NCBI GenBank assembly: GCA_000314955.1
Contig: BAEM01000004.1
Span: 62,001 to 126,000 of the forward strand
DNA: 64,000 nucleotides
Source of the DNA: Paraglaciecola chathamensis S18K6
Lineage (GTDB): Bacteria; Pseudomonadota; Gammaproteobacteria; Enterobacterales; Alteromonadaceae
Reading direction: 5' to 3'
A program made the translations under genes and the position numbers. The notes beneath the pieces were generated by a model that did not search any database, had not been told where the DNA came from, and saw only the letters and a list, made by a program, of their open reading frames with translations. Below are positions 10,407 through 19,931 of this stretch, piece by piece; positions within the stretch are counted from its first letter, which is position 1; each line of letters opens with the position of its first letter.

Positions 10407-11579
10407 ATGCGAAACACCAAGACACTCATATTAGCCATATTTAGCTGCTTCTCTCTTTCCTTTTTCTCTCATGCGGCGAGTGCAGCGGTTATCATACCTG
10501 ACGCACCCACCGTTTCAGCTAAGGGCTTTATTTTAGTTGACTATCAAACAGGCAAGGTAATTGCCGAACAAAATGCTGACATTCAAATCCCCCCTGCCAG
10601 CTTAACTAAAATGATGACCAGCTATGTGATTGGTAAGGAAATCGCCAACGGCAATATTAAAGATACTGACATGGTGACAATTTCTGAGAATGCATGGGCC
10701 AAAAATTTCCCAGATTCATCGAAAATGTTTATTGAAGTGGGCACCCAGATTTCTGTGGCTGATTTAAATCGTGGCATTATTGTCCAATCGGGTAATGACG
10801 CTTGTGTTGCTATGGCTGAGCATATTGCCGGCAGTGAAGATGCCTTCGCCAGTATGATGAACTTGCATGCTGAAAAACTAGGCATGACGTCGACTAATTT
10901 CGTCAATAGCCATGGTTTGCAAGACGCCGACCATTACACAACGCCGCGTGACATGGCGACCTTAGCTCGTGCACTTATTACTGACGTTCCTAACGAATAC
11001 AAGGTATACAGCGAAAAAGAATTTACTTACAACAACATCAAGCAATACAACCGTAATGGCTTGCTGTGGGATAAAAGCCTGAACGTGGACGGTATTAAAA
11101 CAGGCCACACTTCAGATGCTGGTTACAGTTTGGTGTCTTCTGCTACCCAAGGTGACATGCGTTTAATCGCTGTGGTTATGGGTGCTGACAGCGAGCGTGC
11201 GCGTAAAGTTGAAAATAAAAAGCTGCTTAAATATGGTTTTAGATTCTATGAAACCATCACCCCTTACCAGGCGGGTGAAAGCTTCGTGTCGCACCGTATA
11301 TTTATGGGTGACAAAGAAACAGTTGATCTTGGTATTTCTCAAGATACCCCCATTACCATCCCTCGCGGACAAAGCAAAAATTTAGAAGCTAATTTCGAAC
11401 TTGATAAAAAGTTAGAAGCGCCTTTGGCGAAAGGCGAAGTAGTCGGAAAATTATTTTTGCAATTAGACGGTGAAGACGTAGCCGAATATCCCTTGGTTAC
11501 ATTACAAGAAGTCAATGAAGGTGGCTTGATTGATCGCCTAGTAGACTTCGTTAAACTACAACTTGGCTTCGATAGCTAA
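10407..11579 (+). CDS. dacA: D-alanyl-D-alanine carboxypeptidase (PBP5/6 type)
   Basis: Removes the terminal D-Ala from pentapeptide stems. A signal peptide (about 26 aa ending near ASA) precedes the class A LMW-PBP domain with SLTK (PPASLTKM), SGN (VQSGNDACVA) and KTG (GIKTGHT). A C-terminal beta domain and an amphipathic helix (LIDRLVDFVKLQLG) serve for membrane attachment. 390 aa is typical. The 212-base upstream gap is room for its own promoter. ybeD follows by 20 bases, the usual order. Confidence 0.97.
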   Translation: MRNTKTLILAIFSCFSLSFFSHAASAAVIIPDAPTVSAKGFILVDYQTGKVIAEQNADIQIPPASLTKMMTSYVIGKEIANGNIKDTDMVTISENAWAKNFPDSSKMFIEVGTQISVADLNRGIIVQSGNDACVAMAEHIAGSEDAFASMMNLHAEKLGMTSTNFVNSHGLQDADHYTTPRDMATLARALITDVPNEYKVYSEKEFTYNNIKQYNRNGLLWDKSLNVDGIKTGHTSDAGYSLVSSATQGDMRLIAVVMGADSERARKVENKKLLKYGFRFYETITPYQAGESFVSHRIFMGDKETVDLGISQDTPITIPRGQSKNLEANFELDKKLEAPLAKGEVVGKLFLQLDGEDVAEYPLVTLQEVNEGGLIDRLVDFVKLQLGFDS

Positions 11580-11599
11580 GACGTATTGAGCACATTATT

Positions 11600-11863
11600 A
11601 TGCAAACTCAATTTGATAAATTACTCGATTTTCCCTGTCAGCAAACCTTTAAGGTAATGGGCGTTGCAGACGAAAAGCTACCTGATCAGGTAATAAATTG
11701 TTTACAAAACCATGCACCGGGTGACTATTCACCCAGTGTTAAACCAAGCTCTAAAGGTAACTATCACTCGCTGTCAATCAGTGTACGAGTGACAAGTAAG
11801 GAGCATATGGAAACCATCTATACTGAGCTTTCTAAGCTTGAATTAGTGCGCGTGGTTCTTTAA
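11600..11863 (+). CDS. ybeD: DUF493 family protein YbeD
   Basis: Small (87 aa) cytoplasmic ACT-like-fold protein of the YbeD/DUF493 family, conserved between dacA and lipB. The motifs FPCQQTFKVMG near the start and YHSLSISVRVTSKEHM in the centre identify it. A role in lipoate metabolism has been suggested from context, but its function is not established. Confidence 0.92.
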   Translation: MQTQFDKLLDFPCQQTFKVMGVADEKLPDQVINCLQNHAPGDYSPSVKPSSKGNYHSLSISVRVTSKEHMETIYTELSKLELVRVVL

Positions 11864-11879
11864 TCGTTTTTTAGATCTA

Positions 11880-11901
11880 GCGCATCTTATGATGCGCTTT
11901 T
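11880..11901 (+). terminator. Intrinsic terminator after dacA-ybeD
   Basis: A 7-bp perfect stem, GCGCATC (11880-11886) and GATGCGC (11891-11897), encloses a TTAT loop and is followed by TTTT. It lies 16 bases after the ybeD stop and separates ybeD from lipB. Confidence 0.8.
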
Positions 11902-11924
11902 CTTAGACAGGACATCCATAAGGT

Positions 11925-12578
11925 TTGAACGACACTACCCCCGTTATTATTCGCCAGCTCGGCCGTCAACCATACCAGCCGATATGGCAAGCCATGCAAG
12001 ACTTCACTGATAACCGCGATGCACACAGCCAAGACGAAATATGGTTAGTGGAGCACGATCCTGTTTTTACTCAAGGCCAAGCGGGTAAAGAAGAACACCT
12101 ACTCGCCCCTGGTGATATTCCCGTAGTAAAAGTCGATCGAGGTGGTCAAGTCACCTATCATGGGCCTGGTCAACAAATGATGTATGTTTTGCTAAACTTA
12201 AAGCGTCACAATTTAGGTGTACGTACATTGGTTAGCGCCTTGGAAAACTGCATTGTTGATACTCTAAAAGAGTACGCGATTGATGCCTACCCAAGAGCAG
12301 ATGCGCCAGGGGTATATGTCGATAGCAAAAAAGTATGTTCTATCGGCTTACGCATTCGCCGCGGTTGTTCGTTTCATGGCTTAGCTTTGAATGTAAATAT
12401 GGACTTAGCCCCCTTTCAGCGAATTAATCCTTGTGGTTATGCTGGCCTAGAAATGGTAGATTGCACCCAATTAGGCGGACCAGACGCATTATCTGTTGCT
12501 GGCCCAGCCATCGCCGACAAATTATGTTCATTGCTTGGTATTGCAAGCGTCGAAAACAAAGAAGGTTTTGATGAGTAA
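11925..12578 (+). CDS. lipB: Octanoyl-[acyl-carrier-protein]-protein N-octanoyltransferase
   Basis: Moves the octanoyl group from ACP to lipoyl domains, the first step of lipoate synthesis. Motifs: [13 protein letters not shown], the catalytic lysine in [20 protein letters not shown] and the catalytic cysteine in INPCGYAG. The start is TTG 11925, with a weak ribosome-binding site upstream. 217 aa is normal. Its 3' end overlaps the lipA start by 8 bases, coupling the pair. Confidence 0.96.
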   Translation: MNDTTPVIIRQLGRQPYQPIWQAMQDFTDNRDAHSQDEIWLVEHDPVFTQGQAGKEEHLLAPGDIPVVKVDRGGQVTYHGPGQQMMYVLLNLKRHNLGVRTLVSALENCIVDTLKEYAIDAYPRADAPGVYVDSKKVCSIGLRIRRGCSFHGLALNVNMDLAPFQRINPCGYAGLEMVDCTQLGGPDALSVAGPAIADKLCSLLGIASVENKEGFDE

Positions 12579-13533
12579 CGCACGTCCACAAGCCGGAGTA
12601 AAACTCCGGGATGATGAAAAAGTTAAACATATTCCGATCACTATCATGCCTACTGAAAAGGCGGAGATGCTGCGCAAACCTGATTGGATAAAAATTCGAT
12701 TACCGCGCACCACTGATCGTATTGATCACATTAAAAAGACATTGCGTAAAAACAACTTGCACTCGGTCTGTGAAGAAGCAAGCTGCCCTAACTTAGCGGA
12801 GTGTTTCAACCACGGTACTGCCACCTTTATGATTTTAGGTGATATTTGCACCCGTCGTTGTCCGTTTTGTGATGTCGCTCACGGTAAGCCATTACCGCCA
12901 AGTGCGGAAGAGCCAATTAAATTAGCTAAAACCATTGCCGAAATGCAGCTTAAGTACGTGGTTATCACCTCGGTTGACCGAGATGATTTGCGTGACGGTG
13001 GCGCTCAGCATTTTGTTGATTGTATCAACGCAATTCGCGAACACAGCCCAAGCACCAAGATTGAAGTACTGGTTCCTGATTTTCGTGGCCGCATGGACAA
13101 AGCACTAGAGATATTGAAAAACGGTGTGCCGGACGTGTTTAATCACAACTTGGAAACCATTCCCCGTTTGTACCGCGAGTGTCGTCCTGGTGCAAACTAC
13201 CAGTGGTCTCTTGATTTGTTGAAAAAATTCAAAGAGCAACACCCTGATATTCCCACCAAGTCAGGCTTAATGATGGGCATGGGTGAAAACAAAGAAGAAA
13301 TTGCTGAAGTGCTCAAAGACTTACGTGCACATGATGTTGAGATGCTTACCCTAGGTCAATATTTACAACCTAGTAAACATCACTTCCCATTAAAGCGCTA
13401 TGTACATCCAACTGAGTTTGACGAGCTAGGTGAAATCGCCAAAGAAATCGGCTTTACCCACGCAGCTTGCGGGCCTATGGTACGTTCAAGTTACCATGCA
13501 GACAAACAAGCAGCCGGCGTTGAAGTTAAGTAA
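12571..13533 (+). CDS. lipA: Lipoyl synthase
   Basis: Radical-SAM enzyme that inserts two sulfurs into the octanoyl chain. It has both iron-sulfur sites: the N-terminal auxiliary-cluster cysteines ([12 protein letters not shown], about residues 67-78) and the radical-SAM CxxxCxxC (CTRRCPFC). The start ATG 12571 is preceded by GAAGG and gives 320 aa, the family length. Upstream in-frame starts lie inside lipB. Confidence 0.97.
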   Translation: MSNARPQAGVKLRDDEKVKHIPITIMPTEKAEMLRKPDWIKIRLPRTTDRIDHIKKTLRKNNLHSVCEEASCPNLAECFNHGTATFMILGDICTRRCPFCDVAHGKPLPPSAEEPIKLAKTIAEMQLKYVVITSVDRDDLRDGGAQHFVDCINAIREHSPSTKIEVLVPDFRGRMDKALEILKNGVPDVFNHNLETIPRLYRECRPGANYQWSLDLLKKFKEQHPDIPTKSGLMMGMGENKEEIAEVLKDLRAHDVEMLTLGQYLQPSKHHFPLKRYVHPTEFDELGEIAKEIGFTHAACGPMVRSSYHADKQAAGVEVK

Positions 13534-13573
13534 CTACAACACTGCGTTTTAGCATCACTAAAGATTAATAAAC

Positions 13574-13601
13574 AAAACTCGCCAACCGGCGAGTTTTTTG
13601 T
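13574..13601 (+). terminator. Intrinsic terminator after lipA
   Basis: An 8-bp perfect stem, AACTCGCC (13576-13583) and GGCGAGTT (13588-13595), has an AACC loop, is flanked by A's and is followed by a T run. It is a strong rho-independent terminator 42 bases past lipA. Confidence 0.9.
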
Positions 13602-13640
13602 TTCTATTGCTTTATACCCGTGAGAGGGAAGTTATTTAAT

Positions 13641-13652
13641 GGAATTGGTATT
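13641..13652. repeat. Solo copy of the GGAATTGGTATT interspersed repeat end
   Basis: GGAATTGGTATT at 13641-13652 is identical to the right end of the element at 24436-24706. The flanking bases are also similar (GTTATTTAATGG here, GTTATTTACGGG there). No matching inverted end lies nearby, so this looks like a solo or decayed copy just upstream of the 93-aa gene. Confidence 0.55.
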
Positions 13653-13689
13653 ATTTATTTGAAGTGGTATAAAAATCGGAGCGTAATAA

Positions 13690-13971
13690 ATGAATGTAGA
13701 CAAAGCACACAAACGAATCGAAAAACGGGTGAAACGCGGGTTTCAAGGTTACCCGATGATCAGCATTCAATACTTTGGCCAAAGCAGCGAATTGGCTAGC
13801 AAGGTGGAAGTCAGCTTTATTGAGCAAGAAGGCGCACCAGCAATGGCTGAGAGTTTTAATAGCAGCAACGATATTCGCCAAAATGAAACGGTACAGACCA
13901 CCATTATAAAAATCATTGATAGAGTAGACGCAAAAACAGTCACCCTGGCTGAAACCGTGCTACCGCTGTGA
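13690..13971 (+). CDS. Hypothetical protein, 93 aa
   Basis: I do not recognise this family. It is a small soluble protein, basic at the N-terminus (KAHKRIEKRVKRGFQGYP) and otherwise mixed alpha/beta, with no signal peptide, membrane segment or cysteine. It lies alone between the lipA terminator and the cupin gene, on the same strand, with 58 bases before the next start. Codon use resembles the neighbours, which supports a real gene. Confidence 0.65.
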   Translation: MNVDKAHKRIEKRVKRGFQGYPMISIQYFGQSSELASKVEVSFIEQEGAPAMAESFNSSNDIRQNETVQTTIIKIIDRVDAKTVTLAETVLPL

Positions 13972-14029
13972 CAACACACAGAATCTTTCACACAACTTAC
14001 TCAACCATAAATAGGGATTTGATACCAAT

Positions 14030-14662
14030 ATGCCGCGCAAACTCGCTTTGAAGAGCACAACATTCGCCAATAGCAAAATGAAAACCTTCCTAATGACCTG
14101 TACTATGGCAGCAACCGTTACGCTTAACCCGAGTCACGTTAGCGCTAATCCTCTCGCGCCTACTTTGAGCAAAGAACAAGTCATAGAGCAGCTCAATTTA
14201 TCTCATCATTTTGAAGGCGGGTACTTCCGTCAAACGTTCAAAGCAAACCATAGAGACAAGGTAACAACCAAGCGTGGTGAGCGCGTTACAATGACAGCGA
14301 TTTTCTACATGCTGACAGACGACAACAACATTGACCATTTTCACACAAAGTATTCAGACGGCATTGAGTTTTATCATATGGGTGCACCTATTACCTACCA
14401 CATGATTTACCCTGATGGGCGTTACGAGAAAGCCGTTGTAGGCCCAGATATCCAAAATGGTCAGCAATTGCAACTCGCAGTACCAGGCGGCACATATAAA
14501 GCGGCAGAATTGCCCTCAGGCTCTTATGGATTAGTCAGTGAAGCTGTGTCTCCAGGTTGGGAAAAAGAAGACATGATAGAGGTAAGCCAAGGGGAGTTAC
14601 TCGAAAAATTTCCTCAACATAAAGCCATAATAGAGCGTTTAGCGAATAAGAAACCTCATTAA
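14030..14662 (+). CDS. Exported cupin-fold protein, DUF985 (Cupin_5) family
   Basis: The protein carries the DUF985/Cupin_5 signature: EGGYFRQTF, TAIFYMLT, FHTKYSDGIEFYHMGAPI, and VSEAVSPGWEKEDM near the C-terminus. Family members are small cupins of uncertain, possibly sugar-nucleotide-like, ligand. Unusually, this copy has an N-terminal extension. Starting at the internal Met (ATG 14078), residues MKTFLMTCTMAATVTL...VSANP look like a signal peptide, so the protein is probably periplasmic. The true start may be 14030 or 14078. Confidence 0.8.
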   Translation: MPRKLALKSTTFANSKMKTFLMTCTMAATVTLNPSHVSANPLAPTLSKEQVIEQLNLSHHFEGGYFRQTFKANHRDKVTTKRGERVTMTAIFYMLTDDNNIDHFHTKYSDGIEFYHMGAPITYHMIYPDGRYEKAVVGPDIQNGQQLQLAVPGGTYKAAELPSGSYGLVSEAVSPGWEKEDMIEVSQGELLEKFPQHKAIIERLANKKPH

Positions 14663-14685
14663 GTCAGCAGTAAATCCCTTTAAGC

Positions 14686-15083
14686 TTAGCTACTTTTTAT
14701 AACTGAAAAAGTGAGTTGACAGTCAATGTGCTTGAGCAGCTTATTTACAACCAGCGGTACAACAACCTGTTGGTTGGGCTGTTCAAGCTTAGCCACAATA
14801 TGGATATCACACTGGGTTATATCGATTTGTTGGCGAACGAAAAATATATTTAATTCGTCAAACCTGTGCTCACACAACTCAACGCTGCCGACAAATCGGC
14901 CATCTCTCGCTGATGCAGTATAATAAGCGCCTTCGACTTCTTTTTGCAGGGTAAACGCCTGCTAAATCTAAAAACCGAAACGTTGCACAGGGTTTGCTCA
15001 TTGTTTACCTCTTTTGTGCATGTCAATAAACCGGTGGGTTCACGTAATACTTGGCTAACCATAGCAGTATAAGGGTACAGCAT
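14686..15083 (-). pseudogene. Frameshifted small gene downstream of the diguanylate cyclase
   Basis: Two overlapping minus-strand frames look like halves of one protein of about 130 aa. The first runs from ATG 15083 (MLYPYTAMVSQVLREPTGLL...). The second is open from 14961 to 14686 and reads AFTLQKEVEGAYY...ARDGRFVGSVELCEHRFDELNIFF...LLKHIDCQLTF, which has good codon use and an ordered alpha/beta character. Joining them near 14960 needs a single-base-type frameshift. The gene starts 12 bases after the cyclase stop on the same strand, suggesting a former operon partner. I do not recognise the family. A sequencing error would also explain the break. Confidence 0.5.
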
Positions 15084-15094
15084 GGTTAATAAAG

Positions 15095-16147
15095 CTAGGC
15101 GGCAATAACGCTATTACGCCCGTTATTTTTCGCTTGGTATAGGCCAACGTCAGCGCGATCTAATAAAGATTCAACGGTATCGCCAGGCTCATATTGCGCT
15201 ACACCTACGCTTACCGTTAACCCATGACCACAAATGACCTGCTTGGCAATGTCTTCGCGAATGCGTTGCGCTAACTGCATGGCGGTTTCGAGTGATGCGT
15301 TGGTACATAACACAACAAACTCTTCCCCGCCCCAGCGAGCGACTATATCTTGCTCACGCATAAGATCTTTTAGCTTTTTGGCGAGTGCTTGCAACACCTT
15401 ATCCCCTTCAAAATGGCCATATTGATCATTAATTTTCTTGAAGTAGTCAACATCCAACAACATTACACTTAGTGGGTACTGTTCATCGACCCCGGGAAGA
15501 CAGGCTATCAGGGTATTTTCTAATTTTTCTCTATTGTATAAACCTGTCAGCTTGTCCGTTTCGGCTAATTGTAAAATCTCAGTGTTTCTAATTGCCAATG
15601 TATCGTAAGCAGACGAGCGAGCCTGTTCGTAGAAACGAAATAGCAATATATGCGCGATGCTCACCTCTATCACATTCAGTAGTGAGCCAAATGCAAAGAA
15701 TGCAGGCCGCTGCGTTTCCATTTGCTCATACACGACAAGTGCACAAATGAAAAAGGTAAAGGTACTGACCCCAGTACCGGATGTTCGTCCTAGCAAGAAA
15801 AAAGCAAAAGGGGGAACAAGGGTGGCCCAATATAGGGAATGAGAATACCCCTGGGAAGTAACAACGAATAACAATATAAGCGCGGTCACCATAATCGTCA
15901 CGGCCCACGAGGTAACTGTTACATTACCTGTTGTTCTGAACCATGCAAAAATCCCCAATGAAAATAGCAGCCCCGTGCCATCTAACAAGGCTAAGGAAAA
16001 ATCACTGAACGTCACAATATTGATGATGGTAAGGATCAAGAAATAACTTGTCGTCACCAGTAACGCATAGGAAATTAAGCGCGTGCGCCAATAATCCGTA
16101 TGGTCACAAGGATATTGAGGGAACTCTTTAAACCAAAATCTCAGCAT
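15095..16147 (-). CDS. Membrane diguanylate cyclase (6TM-GGDEF)
   Basis: Makes cyclic-di-GMP from two GTP. The N-terminal 180 or so residues hold about six hydrophobic helices and no recognised ligand domain. The GGDEF domain follows, beginning at DKLTGLYNRE and carrying the active-site motif GGEEF (WGGEEFVVL). Five residues before it is RExD-type RxxD (REQD), the product-inhibition I-site, so the enzyme is probably feedback-controlled. 350 aa, single gene with its own promoter region, transcribed toward the frameshifted gene at 14686. Confidence 0.92.
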   Translation of the reverse strand: MLRFWFKEFPQYPCDHTDYWRTRLISYALLVTTSYFLILTIINIVTFSDFSLALLDGTGLLFSLGIFAWFRTTGNVTVTSWAVTIMVTALILLFVVTSQGYSHSLYWATLVPPFAFFLLGRTSGTGVSTFTFFICALVVYEQMETQRPAFFAFGSLLNVIEVSIAHILLFRFYEQARSSAYDTLAIRNTEILQLAETDKLTGLYNREKLENTLIACLPGVDEQYPLSVMLLDVDYFKKINDQYGHFEGDKVLQALAKKLKDLMREQDIVARWGGEEFVVLCTNASLETAMQLAQRIREDIAKQVICGHGLTVSVGVAQYEPGDTVESLLDRADVGLYQAKNNGRNSVIAA

Positions 16148-16168
16148 AATTTTTGTGGCTAAATGGTC

Positions 16169-16516
16169 TTAATGTAGTTTTAAACGCTGCTGCCAATTAC
16201 CGTTATTTTGTGCTTCACAGGCTTGCTCGCTGTCATAGCGCACGTGGTGTCTGGCATCTTTTAGCTTGATCCCAACTTTGAGTAGTTGCCCTTGGATCTG
16301 ACGACGCAAGTACACATCTAGTTGTTGCGCTTGGGCTTGCTCTATTGAGGCTTGAGTATCAAACACGCAAATAACCGCTAAGCTGCCCGGAAAACGATCG
16401 TAGCTGGCGGTATGTGTTATCCACTCAAAGCCAGGCACTTCTTGTTTAGCTTGCTCACAAACTATTGTCAGCGCTTTAATCACATTGTTATCTAGCTTCT
16501 TTACCGTTTTTTGCAT
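16169..16516 (-). CDS. Conserved hypothetical protein (often annotated 'Fis family regulator')
   Basis: 115 aa protein of a small family common in Vibrionales and Alteromonadales. Recognisable segments are MQKTVKKLDNNVIKAL, VPGFEWITHTASYDRFPGSL and the C-terminal RYDSEQACEAQNNGNWQQRL. Databases often label it Fis-family, but no Fis-type helix-turn-helix is evident here, so I leave the function open. It lies 21 bases from the cyclase gene start and 38 bases from ppnP, all on the minus strand. Confidence 0.7.
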   Translation of the reverse strand: MQKTVKKLDNNVIKALTIVCEQAKQEVPGFEWITHTASYDRFPGSLAVICVFDTQASIEQAQAQQLDVYLRRQIQGQLLKVGIKLKDARHHVRYDSEQACEAQNNGNWQQRLKLH

Positions 16517-16554
16517 ATTTGATACTCAGGCCCTAACGTTTAGTCAGTTAGCAA

Positions 16555-16836
16555 CTATACGTAGTCGCAAAGGTATGCAGTATTAACCGATACTTGCGCT
16601 TTAAATTTTACGTTTGCATCTACTGTAAATACTTGGCCCGCTGCGAATGTTTTCCATTCTGTTTCACCTGGCAATAAAACCGTCATCGCGCCACTTACCA
16701 CGCTCATGGTTTCGTGTTTTGAGGTTGCAAATTCATACTCACCAGGAGCCATAACACCTAAAGTAGAGTTGCCTACCGCTGTATCAAAAGCGATAGATTT
16801 TACGTTACCTTCAAAATATTCATTTACGTTAAACAT
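16555..16836 (-). CDS. ppnP: Pyrimidine/purine nucleoside phosphorylase
   Basis: Small cupin-fold enzyme (formerly YaiE/DUF1255) that phosphorolyses several nucleosides to free base and ribose-1-phosphate. 93 aa is the exact family size. Characteristic stretches are [47 protein letters not shown] and the C-terminal YLCDYV. A ribosome-binding site (CAGGAG-like) precedes the start at 16836. Confidence 0.94.
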   Translation of the reverse strand: MFNVNEYFEGNVKSIAFDTAVGNSTLGVMAPGEYEFATSKHETMSVVSGAMTVLLPGETEWKTFAAGQVFTVDANVKFKAQVSVNTAYLCDYV

Positions 16837-16983
16837 GGTTCTACTCCTGTCAGATTAATTTTTGCGGCGCTAATGTATCAGCTTTAAGGTTTTCCTGCAC
16901 AGCCCATAGTATCTTTTTCTTCAAAGTTTACGCCCCTTCCATTACTCTTATGTTCCATCACTCTCTAACGACAACCACCACTC

Positions 16984-17721
16984 ATGATCATTCAATCTCA
17001 TCAAAGTACCATCTCAACACCTAGCGGCGATATGCAAACCTCGATATATCGGCCTATAGCCCAGGGCTCTTACCCAAGCATTATTTTTTATTCTGAAATA
17101 TTTCAAGAAACAGCGCCGATTACTCGCAGTGCTAAACTGCTCGCAGGCCACGGTTTTGTTGTGCTAGTGCCTGAGGTTTTTCATGAGTTAAATCCCATGG
17201 GTACCGTACTTGCTTATGATGACGTAGGCAAAGATAAAGGAAATGCCGATAAATTTGCAAAACCACTTGAGCAGCACGACAGCGACACCCAAAGTATGCT
17301 CAACTTCATCGACACACAAAGTTACTGTAACGGGAAAGTGGGTAGCATGGGCGTGTGCATAGGCGGTCATCTTGCTTTTAGGGCAGCATTGAATCCAAGG
17401 ATCGCAGGAGCCTTTTGTTTATATCCAACCGATATTCACTCTAATACCTTACCTTGCGCACAGGGCAACGACTCGCTAAGTCAATGCGCTAAAATTAATG
17501 CTGAGTTGTGCATGATTTTTGGCAAGCAAGATCCCCACGTATCTCGCGAAGGTCGAGAGCTAATCAATAAAACAATGCAGGATCACAATCTCAACTACAC
17601 ATGGCATGAGCTAAATGCCCAGCACGCCTTTATGCGTGATGAAGGAGAAAGGTACGACCCTGCATTAGCAATTCATTGCTACCAAATGGCTATTCAGATG
17701 TTCAATCGCTGCCTCAGCTAA
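16984..17721 (+). CDS. Dienelactone hydrolase family protein
   Basis: Alpha/beta hydrolase of the dienelactone hydrolase family. The nucleophile cysteine sits in GSMGVCIGGHLAF, the acid in FGKQDPHVS and the histidine in NAQHAFMRDEGERYDP, the usual Cys-Asp-His triad. 245 aa, cytoplasmic, no signal peptide. True substrates of such chromosomal copies are usually unknown. The stop is directly followed by the start of the metallopeptidase gene, so the two are probably co-transcribed. Confidence 0.88.
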   Translation: MIIQSHQSTISTPSGDMQTSIYRPIAQGSYPSIIFYSEIFQETAPITRSAKLLAGHGFVVLVPEVFHELNPMGTVLAYDDVGKDKGNADKFAKPLEQHDSDTQSMLNFIDTQSYCNGKVGSMGVCIGGHLAFRAALNPRIAGAFCLYPTDIHSNTLPCAQGNDSLSQCAKINAELCMIFGKQDPHVSREGRELINKTMQDHNLNYTWHELNAQHAFMRDEGERYDPALAIHCYQMAIQMFNRCLS

Positions 17722-18726
17722 ATGCATATATATCTAGCGCTCGACGGTATGAGCCTATTTAACAGTATAGGTGTGCTCCGGGCATGCAGGAAAGCGCCGC
17801 CCTGCAAATCGGGCTACACGATAGCGCTGAGCCTTTTTCCTGCCCTATTGCTTTTGTTATGCGCTTTTTTAAGCCAGCCTTCTTTAGGTGCTTCATCATC
17901 ACTTGACACCCAAGCAGCGCGAGTCGAGCGGGTCGAAAGTCGTATAAAACGCATCAACGCTGGAGAATTCGACCAGTTTGAAATTCATGGTTTTAAACGC
18001 TTTAGTGCCCCTGACAAGGCCAAGCTAACCCAGTGGGTCAAAGTAGGCGTTAACGCCACGCGGGATACGCTAGGCGTATATCCATCACGATTGATATTCC
18101 ACTTGGTGCCGAAAAAATCAAATCAACCTGTGCCATGGGCTTACACACGTCGAGATAACCCTCAACGTATTTATCTGCATGTGGATAGCCGCTTTCAGCA
18201 AGATAAATTCATCAATGACTGGACGATTTATCACGAGATAAGCCACTTAGCCATTCCCTATTTAGGCAGCCGATACGCTTGGCTTGCAGAAGGATTCGCC
18301 AGTTTTATGCAATATCAAGTCATGGCAAAGGCTGGCATATTAGCAGGTACAACAGAGCAGAATTATACCAAGAAAATCGCTCCGCATTTAAAATGGTTCA
18401 ACAGTGATTTACCCCCTGCCTCTATTGCAAGGCGCTTAATGAGTAACAAGCAATATCCCGCAGCTTACTGGGGTAGCGCATACTTTTTCATTTTGGCCGA
18501 TAACATTTTACAAGAACAACACAATACCCAGCTCACTACCCTAATCAGTCAATATCAGTTTTGCTGTAATGAACCCCACGCCAGTGCCGAACAATTAATG
18601 AGTGATTTAGACGGATTACTCGGTGCGTCGGTTTTCACTCCTCTTCTTGAGTCATTTGAATCCTCACCTGCGCGTCAGCTATATCCAGAGGATTTCCCTA
18701 AGCAGAATAACCTAACAAGAAAGTGA
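17722..18726 (+). CDS. Exported gluzincin-type zinc metallopeptidase-like protein
   Basis: The N-terminal region includes a long hydrophobic stretch (about residues 35-53, LSLFPALLLLLCAFL) acting as signal or anchor. The rest resembles the peptidase MA/M1-like fold: the zinc motif HEISH (in YHEISHLAIPYLG) is followed by WLAEGFASFMQY, whose glutamate is the likely third ligand 19 residues on. No family name is certain. The start abuts the hydrolase stop, and an internal Met at residue 10 is a possible alternative. Confidence 0.75.
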   Translation: MHIYLALDGMSLFNSIGVLRACRKAPPCKSGYTIALSLFPALLLLLCAFLSQPSLGASSSLDTQAARVERVESRIKRINAGEFDQFEIHGFKRFSAPDKAKLTQWVKVGVNATRDTLGVYPSRLIFHLVPKKSNQPVPWAYTRRDNPQRIYLHVDSRFQQDKFINDWTIYHEISHLAIPYLGSRYAWLAEGFASFMQYQVMAKAGILAGTTEQNYTKKIAPHLKWFNSDLPPASIARRLMSNKQYPAAYWGSAYFFILADNILQEQHNTQLTTLISQYQFCCNEPHASAEQLMSDLDGLLGASVFTPLLESFESSPARQLYPEDFPKQNNLTRK

Positions 18727-18806
18727 GCCTGTAGCGTCTCTGACTCGGGATTTCTGCAGCACTTTTAGGTTACAATTCTGCCAAACAAGGTTAAACGAGT
18801 TATCAC

Positions 18807-19814
18807 GTGAAAAAACAAATCTACGTTGCTTATACTGGCGGTACGATCGGTATGCGCCCATCTTCTAAGGGCTATGTGCCAGCAGCAGGTTTTTTATCAG
18901 ATACCATTGCTAAAATGCCTGAGTTTCATCGCCAAGAAATGCCTGACTTTACCATCAACGAATATGAAAGTTTGATTGATTCTGCAGATATGAGTCCCAA
19001 AGACTGGCAGCAAATTGCAGATGATATACAACAAAATTACCAAGACTATGATGGTTTCATTATCCTGCACGGCACAGATACCATGGCGTATACAGCGTCA
19101 GTGCTGTCATTTATGTTAGAGAACTTAGGAAAGCCCGTAATTGTTACTGGCTCACAAATACCCTTAGCGCAACTACGCTCTGACGGCCAAGAAAACCTAT
19201 TAAACGCCCTTTATTTAGCAGCTAACTATCCTATTGCCGAGGTTAGCTTGTATTTCAACAATAAGCTTTTTCGTGGCAATCGTAGTCGTAAATTGGATGC
19301 CGATGGCTTTGACGCATTTGGCTCGCCTAACTTTCCCGTATTGTTAAAAGCTGGCATTAACATCGAAGTGATGGCCGGTAAAGTGACACCCATTAGTCAA
19401 CAACCGCTATTGGTCAGCAATGTCACACCACAACCGGTTGGGGTGGTCAGTTTATACCCGGGGATCAGCGCTGAGGTTATCCGAAATATTCTACAGCAAC
19501 CCGTGAAAGCGTTGATTTTACTTAGTTATGGGGTGGGTAATGCACCTCAAAACGCTGCTTTGTTAAACGAACTTAAACACGCTAACGACAATGGTATTTT
19601 AATCGTTAACTGCACTCAATGCTTACGCGGCAAAGTCAATATGTCTGGTTATGCAAATGGTAACGTACTACAGGACGTAGGCGTATTATCAGGTGGTGAT
19701 ATGACTCCAGAGGCTACATTAGCGAAATTACATTACCTATTGAGTAAAACACTTAGCGTGACAGAAATGAAGAAAATGATGACAAGTAATCTTAAGGGAG
19801 AGCTTACTGTCTAA
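18807..19814 (+). CDS. ansA: Type I (cytoplasmic) L-asparaginase
   Basis: Hydrolyses asparagine to aspartate and ammonia. Both active-site threonine motifs are present: TGGTIG at the N-terminus and HGTDTMAYTAS in the first third. No signal peptide is seen, so this is the cytoplasmic AnsA type; 335 aa fits. The start is GTG 18807. A bidirectional terminator follows, separating it from the convergent cold-shock gene. Confidence 0.95.
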   Translation: MKKQIYVAYTGGTIGMRPSSKGYVPAAGFLSDTIAKMPEFHRQEMPDFTINEYESLIDSADMSPKDWQQIADDIQQNYQDYDGFIILHGTDTMAYTASVLSFMLENLGKPVIVTGSQIPLAQLRSDGQENLLNALYLAANYPIAEVSLYFNNKLFRGNRSRKLDADGFDAFGSPNFPVLLKAGINIEVMAGKVTPISQQPLLVSNVTPQPVGVVSLYPGISAEVIRNILQQPVKALILLSYGVGNAPQNAALLNELKHANDNGILIVNCTQCLRGKVNMSGYANGNVLQDVGVLSGGDMTPEATLAKLHYLLSKTLSVTEMKKMMTSNLKGELTV

Positions 19815-19867
19815 TACGGGGAGTCAACATTGGCTCCAACATGTTAAACACATCAAATTTAAGGCAT

Positions 19868-19901
19868 AAAAAAAGGCAAACTAGATGTTTGCCTTTTTTT
19901 T
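19868..19901. terminator. Bidirectional terminator between ansA and csp
   Basis: A nearly perfect stem, AAAAAAAGGCAAAC (19868-19881) with GTTTGCCTTTTTTT (19887-19900) and a TAGAT loop, has an A-run on one side and a T-run on the other, so it can stop transcription from both convergent genes. Confidence 0.92.
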
Positions 19902-19931
19902 GGAATTCGTATTTAATCAAGCAAGCTTGAA

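Noticed and set aside
16169-16516. Assignment as Fis-family DNA-binding protein.
   Set aside because: No helix-turn-helix resembling Fis; the label is a database habit.
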